Shown: positions 35,158 to 46,996, counted from the stretch's first letter. The stretch is 64,000 nt of DNA from Druceiella hillmani (GCA_039881145.1 JAYKKI010000074.1:8004001-8068000); one strand, 5' to 3'. Numbers and translations: made by a program. Notes: generated by a model from the sequence alone, not told the origin.

Positions 35158-36300
35158 TCCCGACCCAGTCTGAAGTACATTCGTGGGGTTTACGAATGAC
35201 GTAAAATACGATGTTAAAAATGAAAATTGTTAGCAGTACGTACAATGTTATCAATGTTCCTTAGATTCGGCTTGCTAAGGGGTGATTATCGTCATATTCA
35301 GTTTATCTTGTATTTTGTCATTTCCCGTCATTAAAGCAACGGGATATGTGTTGATAGGTTCTATCAATGTTGTTTCGTATATTTGAATACTAGATTCGTC
35401 GCCTTATCGCACACATTCTGATTTATGTTCTATGTATGATCCAGAGATTAACACTTCTTTATTGCTGCTTCTGTCCTTTACTAATTTTTCTACTTCTTGA
35501 AAATAATAGTGATAGGAATAGGTAACTGGAAATTCATTTTATTATCATGTATCGTTACTTTAGGTTTAACTGTGCATTTAATATTAAAGGGTCTCTAATA
35601 ACATTTATTTTCTTTGGGATAATAGCTACGCTATTTCTTAGGTGTATTGATTTATTATTGTAAGCCGTAGGATACTGTTTTGTGCGAATATATGGGCTTC
35701 ATCGAAGCCATTGCAGATTTCTTTTAAACTAGTTATCCCGAATAATAGTTCTGCTATGAAATAGTTATTTTGGGTTTTGTAATAAACATCATTCATTAGG
35801 CAGTTAATGTGTGTTGAAATTCGTTCACATTTTTATCTAAATTTTTCATTACATCAGTGGGTATGTTAAACTTTCCGTTAATATTAATTAGATCATTAAC
35901 ATCGAGATTACCTGAGATTGCCTTTACAATAAAGCCTAGTCACTTTATCAATTCTCTTCGTTCTTCTTGAAATTAATCGACGCATTCTTTTAAGCGAGAA
36001 TTTAAATAATAAAGTTGTTTCCTACTATTTTCGCTAATATTAGAGATTTCGTTTAAAAAGATATTTATTTTATGGTATTCTTCACATAAAGATCATAAGT
36101 TAATACGATGGACCACTCACTCTTCTTCTTGTATCCAGGCTTGTTCCTGTGTTATCGCAATCAATTGCTCCTCAGAGCGAGTGGTTCGTTCTTCACATCT
36201 GGAATGCTTATTTGAGCGATGTGACTTATTCACATTGCTCAAATAAGCATTCCAGTCCTTACTATATTCATGATACATTTTGTTCTTACCATGTGCATGA
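35158..36300 (-). pseudogene. Element B env-position remnant
   Basis: It lies between integrase and 3' LTR and is partly homologous to 2277-2700 of copy A. On the minus strand around 36070-35950 a segment with LNEISNI and a following Leu-rich helix-like text resembles the inter-subunit region of insect errantivirus envelope proteins. No full frame, furin-type site or transmembrane segment can be followed. The identity is tentative. Confidence 0.4.
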
Positions 36301-36342
36301 TACAAGGCTTTGTTGCGAGGCCTAACCCCTTTATTGTTTGCT

Positions 36343-37100
36343 CTATTGTTTTGTCTGATGTATAATTTTAATCCTACTTATTTTGGGAATAGTTAATGGG
36401 TGCATTTTATTATTTCGTATACGAATGTCATCTTTTATTTTCTGCATCCCGTCTTTTATATTGGTTCGGCATTCAGCTGTTACTGTCTCTGTTATTGGTA
36501 AATTTATCTCATGGAGGAAATGCAATTCATTAGGTCTTTTACCTGTCGCGCTATGTATTGTGGAATTATAAGCGAACATTATTAATGGAATGTCATTTTT
36601 GCCTCTCCTTGGGACCGCAGTCTCTCGATTATGGTCGAGTGAAATCTTTCGATGTTTGTGTGGGACGTATGGTGTTGAGGAGCAAGAATGGACTGCGTTA
36701 CACTCTTTCAAATATTGTTTCGTTATCTATCGAGATTGTTTCAGGTTTAACTATCAGCATAATTTCAATAATTTTGTTAATTCGTCTATTATTGTTAGTC
36801 CATTGTTTTCTAATAAAGGAATCTTGACAGACTATTTGGAAAATAAATCGGTACTAGTGAGGTATTTTTCTTTATTATAATAAAACGTGTTAATCTGCCC
36901 TTTATCCATTGTCTTATTAAATGTCGGGGTTGGTTCGAATGGGCGTTTTATTGGTTTGCGATCATATTTTACTTTGTTACATAATTGATATTTCTTTAGG
37001 AATCGATTAGTTAATTGTTGATGTCTGCCTAAATGCTCAACGCGGGATTGAGGTCTGCTTAAATACTCATGGTGTTCCGTATTAGTTTGTTAATTTCGTT
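36343..37100 (-). pseudogene. Element B integrase remnant
   Basis: The frame 36711-36343 (122 codons) contains the end of the integrase catalytic core, with AYNSTIHSATGKRPNELHFL (usual: AYN.t.HstTG.tP.eL.fG). It follows a degraded HSxxTPYxPxxxxKIxxxHR segment, which carries the position of the catalytic glutamate region. The catalytic triad is not complete and frameshifts lie upstream. Confidence 0.75.
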
Positions 37101-37294
37101 CACGTAACTTTTTTGTGTGGTATGGTGAACCAGATGATTTCTAATGATGAATTGAATTTTTTTGGTAAGCTTCTGACAAATATTGACTTAAATTCTGTTT
37201 GCATATTATAGCGTATCTTTTTCTTTTGCAATATAATATTAAAATTTTAAACAGTTTTGGTTCCATAATCGTTAAATTACAGTCAAAGGTTTTA

Positions 37295-37700
37295 TTAAAT
37301 TTTTCTGTTATTTGTAGATGATATTCTGAGTCTAATTAGACATAAATACGATTCATTCGTCGCGGGAGGATGGTCTTGTTTAATTATGAATCCGTTAGAT
37401 GAATCGTCATAATTACTGTGTACAGTTGCTGCGTTGGAGTTGTAGTTTAATTCTATGCGATATAAAGCATCGACCATGATATTCGTCGATCCCTTTTTAT
37501 GTTTGATGTCGTAATCATACTCTTGAGTTTTGTTATCGAAAACTAAGGGTTGATGGTCCGTTTCTAATATAAAGCATCGGCCATAAATATACGGCCGGAA
37601 TTGAGTTAATGCTTATAAGATGCCTAATGATTCTCTTCCTGTTGTATTATATTTTTGTTCCGTCGAGTTTAGGGTACATGAAACGTAAGCTATAGGGTGT
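37295..37700 (-). pseudogene. Element B RNase H remnant
   Basis: Highly similar to 4341-4700 of copy A. The 60-codon frame 37477-37295 (VDALYRIELNYN) matches the copy A RNase H end. Upstream text is interrupted. Confidence 0.75.
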
Positions 37701-37779
37701 TGGTTTTGCGAAATGATTGCTCTTAGCGCTACGTTACTAGCGTCTGTCGTAAAGGTAAAAACTTCATCAAATTTGGGAT

Positions 37780-38540
37780 AACTCTTGATGGGAATTTGTC
37801 ATCGCGGGACTGTTCGTTTAACTTACGGTAGTCTACGACGAGTCGCCATTTTTACGTTTTCCAGATTCTACATGTTTTTCTATCAAATGCACAGGACTTG
37901 ACCACGGTAAGTCGGAATGTCTTATTGTTTTACTTTCCAGCATTTCTTTAATTGTTCTAATCACTTCCTGTCTTTGAATTTTAGGTAGGCGGTAAGCAAG
38001 TTAGTAAATAGTTTCATTTTTAAACAAGTTTATTCTATGCTGTATCATTTTAAATGAGGTTTGTACAGCTGTTTCGGCTAATAGGTGTTTATTTTGATAA
38101 AATAGTTGTTCTAACGTCAATAGTTGTTCTTCATGGCAATAAAGTGGGATTAGGCATTCAGGGGTTGTTAATGTACTTTAGTTTGGATTTAGGGAAATAT
38201 TTAATATAGCTAAAGGGTCCGAACCTAGTAAGTATTTGTATTTTCGGGAAAAATCTAATACGTAAAGTTCTAATGGAGTGTTAACATTACCGAATATTTT
38301 CTTAAATGGGGGGGGGGGGTATATTTTTTCCTTTGTGTTGGATCATCTGATGCGCGGTTTGCATAATAAATGGTTCATCTACGTATTTGGCTAAGTTTTG
38401 ATCTAAGTATTACTTTGCAATGGATGGTTTAATAAATGAACGGGTACTGCTAGTGTCAAGTAACATTTTTTTGTTGAAGTCTTGAATTTTAATATACGGA
38501 AGTTGACTATTATTCGCATTTAGCTTCGAACCACACCATA
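37780..38540 (-). pseudogene. Element B protease and RT N-terminus, with RT core deleted
   Basis: The minus strand reads LPYIKIQDFNKKMLLDTSS near 38530-38440, a gypsy-type aspartic protease start with the catalytic LLDT kept. The following RT N-terminal sequence ends near 37800 (RT fingers). It then joins directly to RNase H-type text at about 37770, skipping the palm with its YxDD box. A poly-G run at 38308-38317 is an obvious frameshift site. Confidence 0.7.
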
Positions 38541-38599
38541 TAATGGGTCGTTCGAAGGATTGAATTGTTGAAAATCCTCTTGTTTGTTAGTTACATCGT

Positions 38600-39751
38600 T
38601 TTTTGATGCATACACTTGTTCATACATATCGGCATATAATTGCCTAAAACGGTTATCCTTAGGTTTATCAGTCGTATTAAGCTCGTTTAGGTCTATATTA
38701 ATATCTTCAATATTTAATAAGGTATCGCAAGATCTTTTTAATGGGGAATTTTCTATCCGAAACTTTTCGCATTGTTACATCTTCATTCTTTTGTATAAGA
38801 TTATATTATCTATATTTTTGTAAATTAAGTTGTGATGTAAAATTCGGTTTCGGCTGACTAAATTGAATTCTTCTGGTACAGGGTCTTTATAAAAAATATT
38901 AAAAATTAGATTTTTGTATCGGCATATGTATTGGTATGTAAGCTTGGGCGCATTCGATTTTTCTTTTCTTATTTTATTTATACAATATTCTTCTCTATCT
39001 AATCTCCTAGCTCTAGCACACACTTTTTCGTACGTGTCAAACTTGCACAAATCGTAATATATCGGAGATAAATATTTTAATATCGTATGACGAACTAAAG
39101 GTTCCAGAATTAGCCGAGCTTCTCCTATTAAACTTTGTTCTTCACCTATAATCTCGATTATGTCATGAATTAACAGTATTAGTTTATCTGTGGTAGGTTG
39201 TACGTTTTGTATTTCATTTATTATGTCCTCTATCTTGACCGACCATTTATCATAGCGTTGTAATAATAACGTTTTAACTTCAGGGTATGTGAAATTATGA
39301 CTACCTCGATAAATTACGTTCGCGGCTTCACCGGTAATTTACTAAGAACTAAGTTTATTTTGAAAGTATCATCCCCAGGAATAGTCTCCGTTGCTCTTAT
39401 GAATACAGGTCACTACCATTTCCACTGAAAATAGGTATAGGTATATATCGCGTGTCAATATGGTGAGTGTTAATTGAGGGTTGACTTTGGTTCATTTTCG
39501 TGGGTTTGATTAAAGGTTTTTCTATCGGTGTGGTTAGCAGCGTATTTAACAAAAAAATAATCATGTGTACTTACCATGTCAGGATAGTGAATAGTGCTAT
39601 CGCTCTGCACATCAGGTAACTTCGAATTCACCTTGGCTCTAGTTAACTTCTGTGGATGTAGAGTCGTGTTGGTTCGTAGCTTCGGTGTACGTTCTCTTGA
39701 TCCTGATGTGTTAGAAGTGGCTGCAGGCGAAGTCTTGTATCTCGCCAACAA
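38600..39751 (-). pseudogene. Element B gag remnant
   Basis: The N-terminal frame 39751-39470 matches copy A gag. The frame 39050-38775 (ARRLDREEYCINKIRKEK and following Tyr-Asn-rich text) resembles the C-terminal part of gypsy-type gag. Stops interrupt the middle. This copy preserves about 900 bp of gag that copy A lacks. Confidence 0.65.
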
Positions 39752-39822
39752 TTTTATTTCGAATCGAATTCGTGCTTAGTCAACTATAGAATCGCGATAC
39801 AGGAGTCGTGATTTCTAAAAAT

Positions 39823-39923
39823 TAACCCACAACGGGCAGCAGTTAATAGATATGATTCAGACAGTTTGGAGAAATTATGAAAGAGTAACTTCTTTGACAT
39901 CTGCTCCAAATTGGGCGCCAGTT
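39823..39923 (-). other. Duplicated primer-binding-site/LTR junction of element B
   Basis: Two LTR-end-like junctions occur here. One is cagcagttaatagatatga at 39837-39855, preceded by a CCCAC...GGGC primer-site remnant. The second is gggcgccagttaatggatatga at 39914-39935, which starts the real 5' LTR. About 60 bp of unrelated sequence lies between them. The second junction carries the intact TGGCGCCC primer-binding site on the minus strand. Confidence 0.6.
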
Positions 39924-40431
39924 AATGGATATGAAGCGATAGTTGACATAAAATAAATGTATTACTTAAAAATACAGTGCACTTGTTGTGTGTTACAATT
40001 ATTAGAACTGATTAACCAAGAGTCAAGGCATGCAGGTCTTGTTATTAGTTTCCATACAAAGACGGATAATCTTATTAATACATATTAAACACACATAAAA
40101 ATATTTAAAAATAACATATTAAAATTAATAGCTTGTTTGTAGCTGATTATCGCTATCCTGTGGGACGGCGTTGTCTCTAATAGTTTCGTCTTGAATTTTG
40201 AGCTGATGATTATTGTGCTTTGCGATGGGTGGCGTTGTCGAAACTTTTAAAAATTAATGGGTTCTTCGCAGTCGATAATTTTCATCTATGAGCCAGGACA
40301 GCGTTATCAATTTATTTACAAACAACATAAAAATGGATTTATTATTCGTAACTGATAATCGTTTTCCTTTTCGACGTGACGGCATTATCGTTAATAGATT
40401 TGTTATGTGGTCCAGTACATTTATGCTGACT
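39920..40431 (-). repeat. 5' LTR of element B
   Basis: 512 bp, the same length as the copy A 3' LTR and colinear with it. The outer end (minus AGTCAGCATAAATG) is followed by the cgcg duplication. Confidence 0.88.
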
Positions 40432-40477
40432 CGCGGGAAATTCAAGTCGAAAAGAAGATGCTACTTCTTATACCACT

Positions 40478-40850
40478 CCTAATTCCACTGCAGCGGCATT
40501 GCGTAGAAACAAACCTGGTAACAAATGCCAACATTATAATCGCCAAGACATTATTTCTAATTTCACTGTGTCGGCATTGCTCAATAGCAACCTGACAAAC
40601 TTCATACTCGGAATGAATTTTCTTATTTCCTTCCCGATTTTATACATTCCTTCTAGCTTCATTTCTAATTCCACTGTATAAGCAATGCGTAGTAACAAGC
40701 AGGGAAACCCACTCCAAAATCATATTCGCAATGACATCATTCCTAATTCCGTTTTTAATTTCCACTTTATCAGCATTGTGCAGTATCAAACCGGGTAAAC
40801 AGTCCCAAAATCATACCCGTGATGGCACTGTTTCTTGCAAACTGTTTTCA
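40478..40850 (+). repeat. Degenerate ~80-110-bp repeat units
   Basis: Four degenerate units begin at about 40481, 40560, 40669 and 40762, each with a pattern like attccactgtagcggcattg followed by an aacaaacctgg-like segment. They lie directly upstream of the gypsy-type relic and may be a repeated part of its gag/leader. Confidence 0.5.
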
Positions 40851-41149
40851 CAAAATCGAAAGAAAAACCTGAAACTCGCTTTTCTTTAAAAATTCTATGT
40901 TCTCTACGTGCAAAAGCGTTACGCAAAAAATTAAATGAAAAAAATTAACCCTATTTCTTGTAACGATCGTTCAACGTTCACTACCGCTTCTAACGGAAAA
41001 AAATAGATAGAATATATAAATTAACTACAAACCTCACACGAAAATACCCACTATTTTTAACCCTGCGAACTTTTGTTTCTCATAGAATCCTCCTGTTCTC
41101 TAAACCTGCTCATTAATTAAAAAAATATCTACCATTTTTAACCCCTAAA

Positions 41150-42480
41150 ACTTTTATTTCTTGTACATCCTTTTTCGTTGACACTGGCGCTTTAATTACT
41201 CTAAATAAAGTATTTAGTCATCGAAAAAATACTCGAATCATAAACCACAAGGTAAAAATTAAAGACGTCAACGTATTAAGTCTTATTGTCACTCAAGATC
41301 ACATACGCATCATTTTTAAATTTAGTAATAAAGCTAAATCATATTATAGATAAATTAAAAGTACCATGTGATGGAATTATGAGTAATAACATGCTTAAAT
41401 AAAAGAAAAAAATATCAATTACGTAACTATATATAATCTTAAAAATGAATAACTGAAATAAAAAGGTAATTTCAAGATCTAGCCTATACCATTCCTCCAC
41501 GAAGTGAAGCCGTGATTGAATATTTCCTCAAATAAATGGAAACCTTATCCTAGACTAAACTCCCGTTAATACCCTTAAAGCGAACTGTATAGTGAAAGTC
41601 AAATTCAATTTTCGTGTCAACATCATGGATATATGGAGGATTCGGAGACATTGACAGCATAGATAACATCCATGCAATTTAGATTACTTATATCTGTTCT
41701 TAAAATAATCAAACGCATCATGGTAATTATTATCAGAAAGTTCTTGAATCACTCCGCGCGTCTCATGTAAGTCAAGAAGACTGACTCTATACGAAATATG
41801 CTCTATTTATTCTAGTTAATCTCCTTAATGTCAAGTTACCCTATACACTAACGCTATGCAACATGAACTTAAAACTACAACTTATGATTTGATTCACGTA
41901 AAGTCATATCACAATGTTACAAACAAGAGGTTCAAAATCAAATCAATAAGATGCTCGAAACAGATATAATTAAAACTTCAATGTCCCCGTAGTCCTCATA
42001 AGGTTTGTTTCTATGAAACGCAATCGGGTAACGTAAATGGCGGATTGTTATCGACTACCGAAAGTTAAAGGGTATAACGTTCCTATTCCATTCCAGACAT
42101 ATTTAAAATCCCAGACCTTAGAATTCGCTTTTGGATTCCACTAAATAAAAATGCCTCTCGATGATTCCTATAAAACAGCATACTCTGTCCTACAGGGATA
42201 TTCAAATCTACGCACAAAACAAAATTTACTATTTACTCTTTACCAAAGTTTTCGACTTCGATACGTGCTTTTACGTGGATGTGTATGAAAATTTAAGAAA
42301 TATTCGATATGAATGCTATTATTTACCGAATAAATCCACAAAACAATTTGCCACATCAGGTTTTAAAACTCATTTTGACCGACATTTGTTCATGAAGAAC
42401 TATGATTTTATATTTGTTTCACAACACTGGTATCTAAATACATATATATCATAATAATATAATCTATCCAACTCCTGGGA
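41150..42480 (+). pseudogene. Third gypsy-type relic (plus strand): protease and reverse transcriptase
   Basis: The plus strand reads FFVDTGALITL near 41175-41210, an aspartic protease start with the D-T-G box. Later, in shifting frames, it gives LRASHVSQED (~41750), YDPIHVKSYHN (~41890), EVQNQINKMLETDIIKTS (~41930) and RKWRIVIDYRKLKGY (~42025), then YKTAYSVLQGYS (~42165). These are, in order, the linker and the N-terminal RT segments of errantivirus-type pol (usual: RKWR.VIDYRKLN). No LTRs were found. It is a separate insertion in the opposite orientation to copies A and B, and heavily decayed. From 42500 to 43140 nothing further is recognisable. Confidence 0.8.
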
Positions 42481-43259
42481 AGATCCCTAGAATACTGAAG
42501 AAAACCATGACATTCCGATAGTTGTTCTATCTATAAACTCTATTATGGGCAGATGAATATTTGGCAACTAATACAAAATAATAAATGGCCCTAGGTTCAA
42601 GAAAGAAAAAATAGACTTGCTATAAATTGAAAAATATATGTATTAAACATAACAGACAGATAGTTTGACCCTTTTTCCGGATTATACTGGTTTTAGCAAT
42701 AACATTCAACGTTATCCGAAGATTCATACCATTTTAACGACTAAGTTTTTTCTCCCCAAATTCAACTTTATAAATGATTTATGTTGTGGTAAATATAAGT
42801 TAAATGCATTAGCTCGAAAATTAATAACTGGTAACTAATGAATGTAAATTTAAATTAAAAACAAACATAGAAAGTAAACTCATAAGCGAGCTAGATTTCA
42901 TTGCAGATTAGCCGCACATAAAATAAAATATGGGTATTATTACAGTATATTCATTTGTATTGCCTTTATGCTTATAATTTGTAACATAATTTAGGTTATA
43001 AATGAAAAAATATGTAGAATAATTGGACACCGTCATTTACTGTATTGTTTTTCCACCCTTACCAATCCTTATACTTAAATCTTGTGCTTATATTATTCTT
43101 AATAATTCTAAGTGTATATTATTGAAGTAAAACTTCTTTATGCACGTTTGACTTGGGGAGTAAGCTGGTGAATGCGTGACGAGAACGTTACGAAAAGTGT
43201 GATCGGGCGAGGTGAACGGAAGTTGAGAGGGAGATATAAGTTAGTGAAGACAGAAAGAG

Positions 43260-43458
43260 AGAGAGTTACGTTTCGTATATTACTGTAGGGACAAGAGAGA
43301 GAGGTGCGAGCACATATTTTCTTTCTCTCTTTCTCTCATAGCCAGTTATGTTTCGTATATCTAAGACACAGTGCAAGCCTATTGTCTGCATCACCCGGAG
43401 GAACAAGAGAGAGCAGAGCGCGCACATTTTCTTTCTCTCTTCCTCTCATAGCCAGTGC

Positions 43459-43460
<2 letters not shown>
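43260..43460. repeat. Tandem duplication with GAGA/CTCT tracts
   Basis: Two copies of a ~100-bp unit run from a tgtttcgtatat-like start to ctctcatagccagt (ends at 43348 and 43457). Both contain acaagagagag and cttctttctctct-type tracts. The purine/pyrimidine tracts resemble GAGA-factor sites, but function is not shown. Confidence 0.75.

Positions 43461-43505
<45 letters not shown>
43459..43505. repeat. (AT)n microsatellite
   Basis: AT tract directly after the duplicated unit. Confidence 0.95.
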
Positions 43506-43507
<2 letters not shown>

Positions 43508-44900
43508 GAGTTTGCTAGCGTTACGCGAACGGTGATTTTTTGATTATTTTGTAATTTCATTTCGTTCTTGAACAATTTTATAATTATTATTTTGTTCAAT
43601 ACATTAAATATCCTACGTTTAAAGTGAATAAAATTATAAATTCATTTCAAAGTTAATATTTTGTGAATTTGAAGTTTTACTTGACTCGTGTGGTCTAAAG
43701 CACACTCGTTTTTTTTATATGCTAAATATACTAAGGAAATAAAAAATCAATTGGTCCATAATTTATTTCCTTTCTCCATAAACGTATTAAAATCAAATTT
43801 AGTTTTATCATAGGGCGTTATAAAACGAAACTTGTTAAAATCAGACACCTCAGGTCAAGCGCCCAGTTTCCGATTAAGTAGCCGATTGGAGTTCCAACTA
43901 ATGGTTATTTCGTAAGACGGGAATTAATTCTCCCAAGATACGATGGCCCCAGACGTCGAGACGCGTAGGGACTGTACCCGTGATTAATTAATCAAGATAG
44001 AAGATTTATCGTCTTGCGACTCCACTCCGCTCTCGATTTATCTTTATGAATGTTGGACGCGGTCGCATATTGTATTTCTTTTCGGTCAAGGATACGTGGC
44101 GATATAAGGACGACACAGAGATTTGCCGAAGGTTCCTGGATAATTTCTGCCTTGTATTTCAAGGAGAAATGCCACTTCGTTAACTGCAAAACAAGTTTAA
44201 GGTATTATCATCATCTTCATATAGTACATTTGCATTTTGTTTTTCCGATCCCTTTGTCACTAAGGTGACAGTTCTTTTTTCTTGAGGATCACTTTTTTTG
44301 CGTCATGGTATGAATACTTCAGCATTCGTCTACTCATCAGTCATAAGCAATAGCTAGAAATTGAGTCGAGTTAGAGTAGAGTTCCGAATTCTAGTTCCAT
44401 AATAATTACTTTCATCGATGATGCGTTTATTATTCGCAATAATAAAATGTATTATTTCTAATATATTCTTTATTGTTGTCATAATTTCAATATTTTTTAA
44501 AATAAGTGACAATTGTAACATTTATTTTCAAGTATTCGTCTACGAATTTATCGAAATATGGTCCATAAAAGTATAAAATTATTATTCACTTTTGTCAATC
44601 ATATATATGGATAAGAAATGACAAATTATTTACATCCAAACACTTTAATTAGAATTACAGTAAAATTATCATGATCAACAGTCTGCGGACCAAGAATGCC
44701 TTAACAGAAAATAATCAGCCAAAACGTTCGTTTGAACTCTATAATACGCATTATTAAGGCCGAAAGAAGAAAGGAAATGGAGCGTAAATTAAACTTGCCC
44801 TTTAGCGATTAGCATTTTGCGTCCAAACTTTCAAGGAGTTTAGTTCTTCAGTTTGAGGGTGATATGACGCCACCTCAATTCGCGATGTCAATGACCGGCG
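43506..44900. other. Spacer with two CpG-richer patches
   Basis: Moderately GC-rich DNA at 43860-44190, richer in CpG than the surroundings, with a 72-codon plus-strand frame (44050-44268) that I cannot assign. Otherwise AT-rich, with no recognised gene. Confidence 0.3.
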
Positions 44901-44928
44901 GCGGGCCCCTACTGTATTAAACTGAAAT

Positions 44929-45165
44929 TCACTTTGCGCACTGGTCTATGACAAACGCACACGAGTCGGCAAGAGCATTAGCGAAAATTTTGCTCTGAGA
45001 AATGTCCTTCATTTTTTTTAAGGTTTTTTTGTCTACGGTATACGCAATATTAAATGGGCGGCCCGTTGTCAAGCCAGATCTGTCAAAACTGGCATTTGCG
45101 TAACGACCTTTACTCACTGGAAAGGATGGCCCATTTGTATTCGATGTTTTCTTTGTAGCAAGTAC
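44929..45165 (-). CDS. Unrecognised short ORF in a non-repetitive, GC-richer patch
   Basis: The minus-strand frame is open from about 45165 to its stop at 44929 (first methionine at 45117, 62 codons). The translation has ordinary amino-acid composition (SKGRYANASFDRSGL, RPFNIAYTVDKK), not the Ile/Phe/Asn bias of random AT-rich frames here. It could be an exon or a relic of an unknown element. I recognise no domain. Flanking splice sites were not established. Confidence 0.2.
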   Translation of the reverse strand, partial: VLATKKTSNTNGPSFPVSKGRYANASFDRSGLTTGRPFNIAYTVDKKTLKKMKDISQSKIFANALADSCAFVIDQCAK

Positions 45166-45540
45166 AATGGTGCCTCTGCAACCCCTACGACCTTAGTGTG
45201 ACACACATTTAAACGGAAAAGTTATGATAAAATATCAATGGATGTTGCCAGAAGAAATATTTAAAAAATTACATTTCAAACTTTTTTATAGTTACTAATA
45301 TATAAACATACATTACTAAATTAAAACATTTTTTTTACAAATTAAAAGGATAAAATAAAATATGACGGCTATCCATAAAAGAAAAGATATTGGAGTCAAT
45401 TAATTAAGTAGTAATTTGTTATTTAATTAGGTAAAGTGAATAAAAATCTAGATTATTTCTATTGTATATGCGATGTTGACTTAGAGTCATAGAGGTATAA
45501 ATCTACAGAGTGTTTTTTTGTGTGATGCTCGCACTGAAGT

Positions 45541-45637
45541 AGTCTCTCTAAAATTAAATTTCTAGAAAGATTCTCGAAACTTCTAGAAAGTTTTACTGTA
45601 CCCTATAAATAGGCCAAAATGCAGTCAATTGACAACA
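45541..45637 (+). promoter_or_regulatory. Heat-shock-type core promoter: GAGA site, three HSEs, TATA box
   Basis: In order: a CTCTCT (GAGA-like) site at 45543-45548; TTCTAGAA at 45560-45567; TTCTCGAA at 45571-45578; TTCTAGAA at 45581-45588; TATAAATAG at 45604-45612; and a plausible initiator around 45635-45639 (acagt), 31-33 bp below the TATA box. Alternating GAA/TTC blocks close to a TATAAATA box are the signature of insect Hsp70-type promoters bound by heat-shock factor. No Hsp coding sequence follows within the next kilobases. Confidence 0.7.
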
Positions 45638-45652
45638 GTGCCGAAGCTTTAA

Positions 45653-45834
<182 letters not shown>

Positions 45835-46162
45835 CTTTATCAAATTATCAATTTTCAATGTATTTTAATAATAATAAACCCGATATCGCATATAACTTGT
45901 ACATGTTAGATACGGTTATAAAATAATTATAAAATGTTATTTTGATTTCTAGTTAGTTTAAAAAATTATATACAGAAGCACATTGCGGAAATTCGGATTT
46001 AAATAATCTATACACTAATACCTGAAGAAAAAAATTTGTACCACTTTTTAAGCATATTGTGTGCACGGAGGTGTTAAGATTTGGCGTTGTTAAAGTTTAT
46101 ATGGAGAAACAAGGCAGAAAGCTAAAATTTATATATAATATGTTAACACATATATATTATAT

Positions 46163-46204
46163 ATATAATGTAATGTATTTCTAACGAAATACATTACATT
46201 ATAT
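46163..46204. repeat. Perfect 19-bp hairpin
   Basis: Arms 46163-46181 and 46186-46204 (atataatgtaatgtatttc) with a 4-nt loop. Confidence 0.85.
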
Positions 46205-46494
46205 ATTGCAAATACATTGAAATATTCATTATTTACGTTCAACAATAAAAGATTCATTGTTTATGTATATACTGTCAATGTCAAACATATTATAGTCTGT
46301 GGTCAAACAGTCGCAAAGCATAGAGATTGTCCCCAAAGAATTTAAAAATGTCAGATTGATTGAATGAGTTTCGAGCTGTGAATTTTGTGTGTTTCAAATC
46401 TTGTTTTTTCAATAGTCTGTAGAGTGTCTGTCAAGGAAACGTTTATTTTATATTTTGTGTAATGTACGTCTGTGTTTTACATATTAGTGAAATA

Positions 46495-46571
46495 CAGCTT
46501 GCTTAATATATACATGTTGCAAAAGGGAAAAATCTCTCAGCTTGCTTAATATACCTGTTGCAAAAGGAAAA
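46495..46571. repeat. Direct duplication, period 43 bp
   Basis: cagcttgcttaatata followed by tgttgcaaaagg occurs at 46495 and again at 46538, the second copy lacking four bases in the middle. Confidence 0.8.
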
Positions 46572-46996
46572 GTTTGTAGCAGCAATCTGAATTGAGTTAC
46601 TCTTACCTACCTTTGGCAAAATAACCCCAATGAAGTCAAAACTTAAAAATTTAATGCATTACGGTCTAATTTCGATTACTGTGCGACCACTAATTTTATA
46701 TAAATATTCTTACTGATAAATAGAAGTTCAAGTTCAAGAACAAGTTCTAAAAATTCAAATATGCTTTAACATCACTTTAAAGAAAAGTATTTAACTATTG
46801 CCGTGGGCACTGAGCTTGTTGTGCAAGGGGCCTTCTCAATCTTTTTTCGTTGTAAAAGATATTAAATTGCACAACCAACTCGGAAAAATGGAATTAGAAT
46901 CGAGGTTTAAGTAGCTCTAAAGTATTACTTACGGTAATACACCTTAAGTAATATTGATAAATCAGATAAACCGCAGTTGTACTGAATTCTATTAAA

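Larger units (their letters stand above)
34588..40431 (-). mobile_element. Errantivirus-like Ty3/gypsy LTR retrotransposon, copy B (decayed)
   Basis: A 5.8-kb minus-strand element of the same family as copy A: two LTRs, gag, protease, RNase H, integrase and an env-position remnant. The flanks are cgcg at 34584-34587 and cgcg at 40432-40435, a perfect 4-bp target-site duplication. Compared with copy A, the RT core (copy A ~4740-5430) is missing, while the gag centre (38640-39540) is retained. All genes are interrupted. Confidence 0.92.

Noticed and set aside
36383..36880. Plus-strand frames over element B integrase
   Set aside because: Antisense shadows of the minus-strand integrase.
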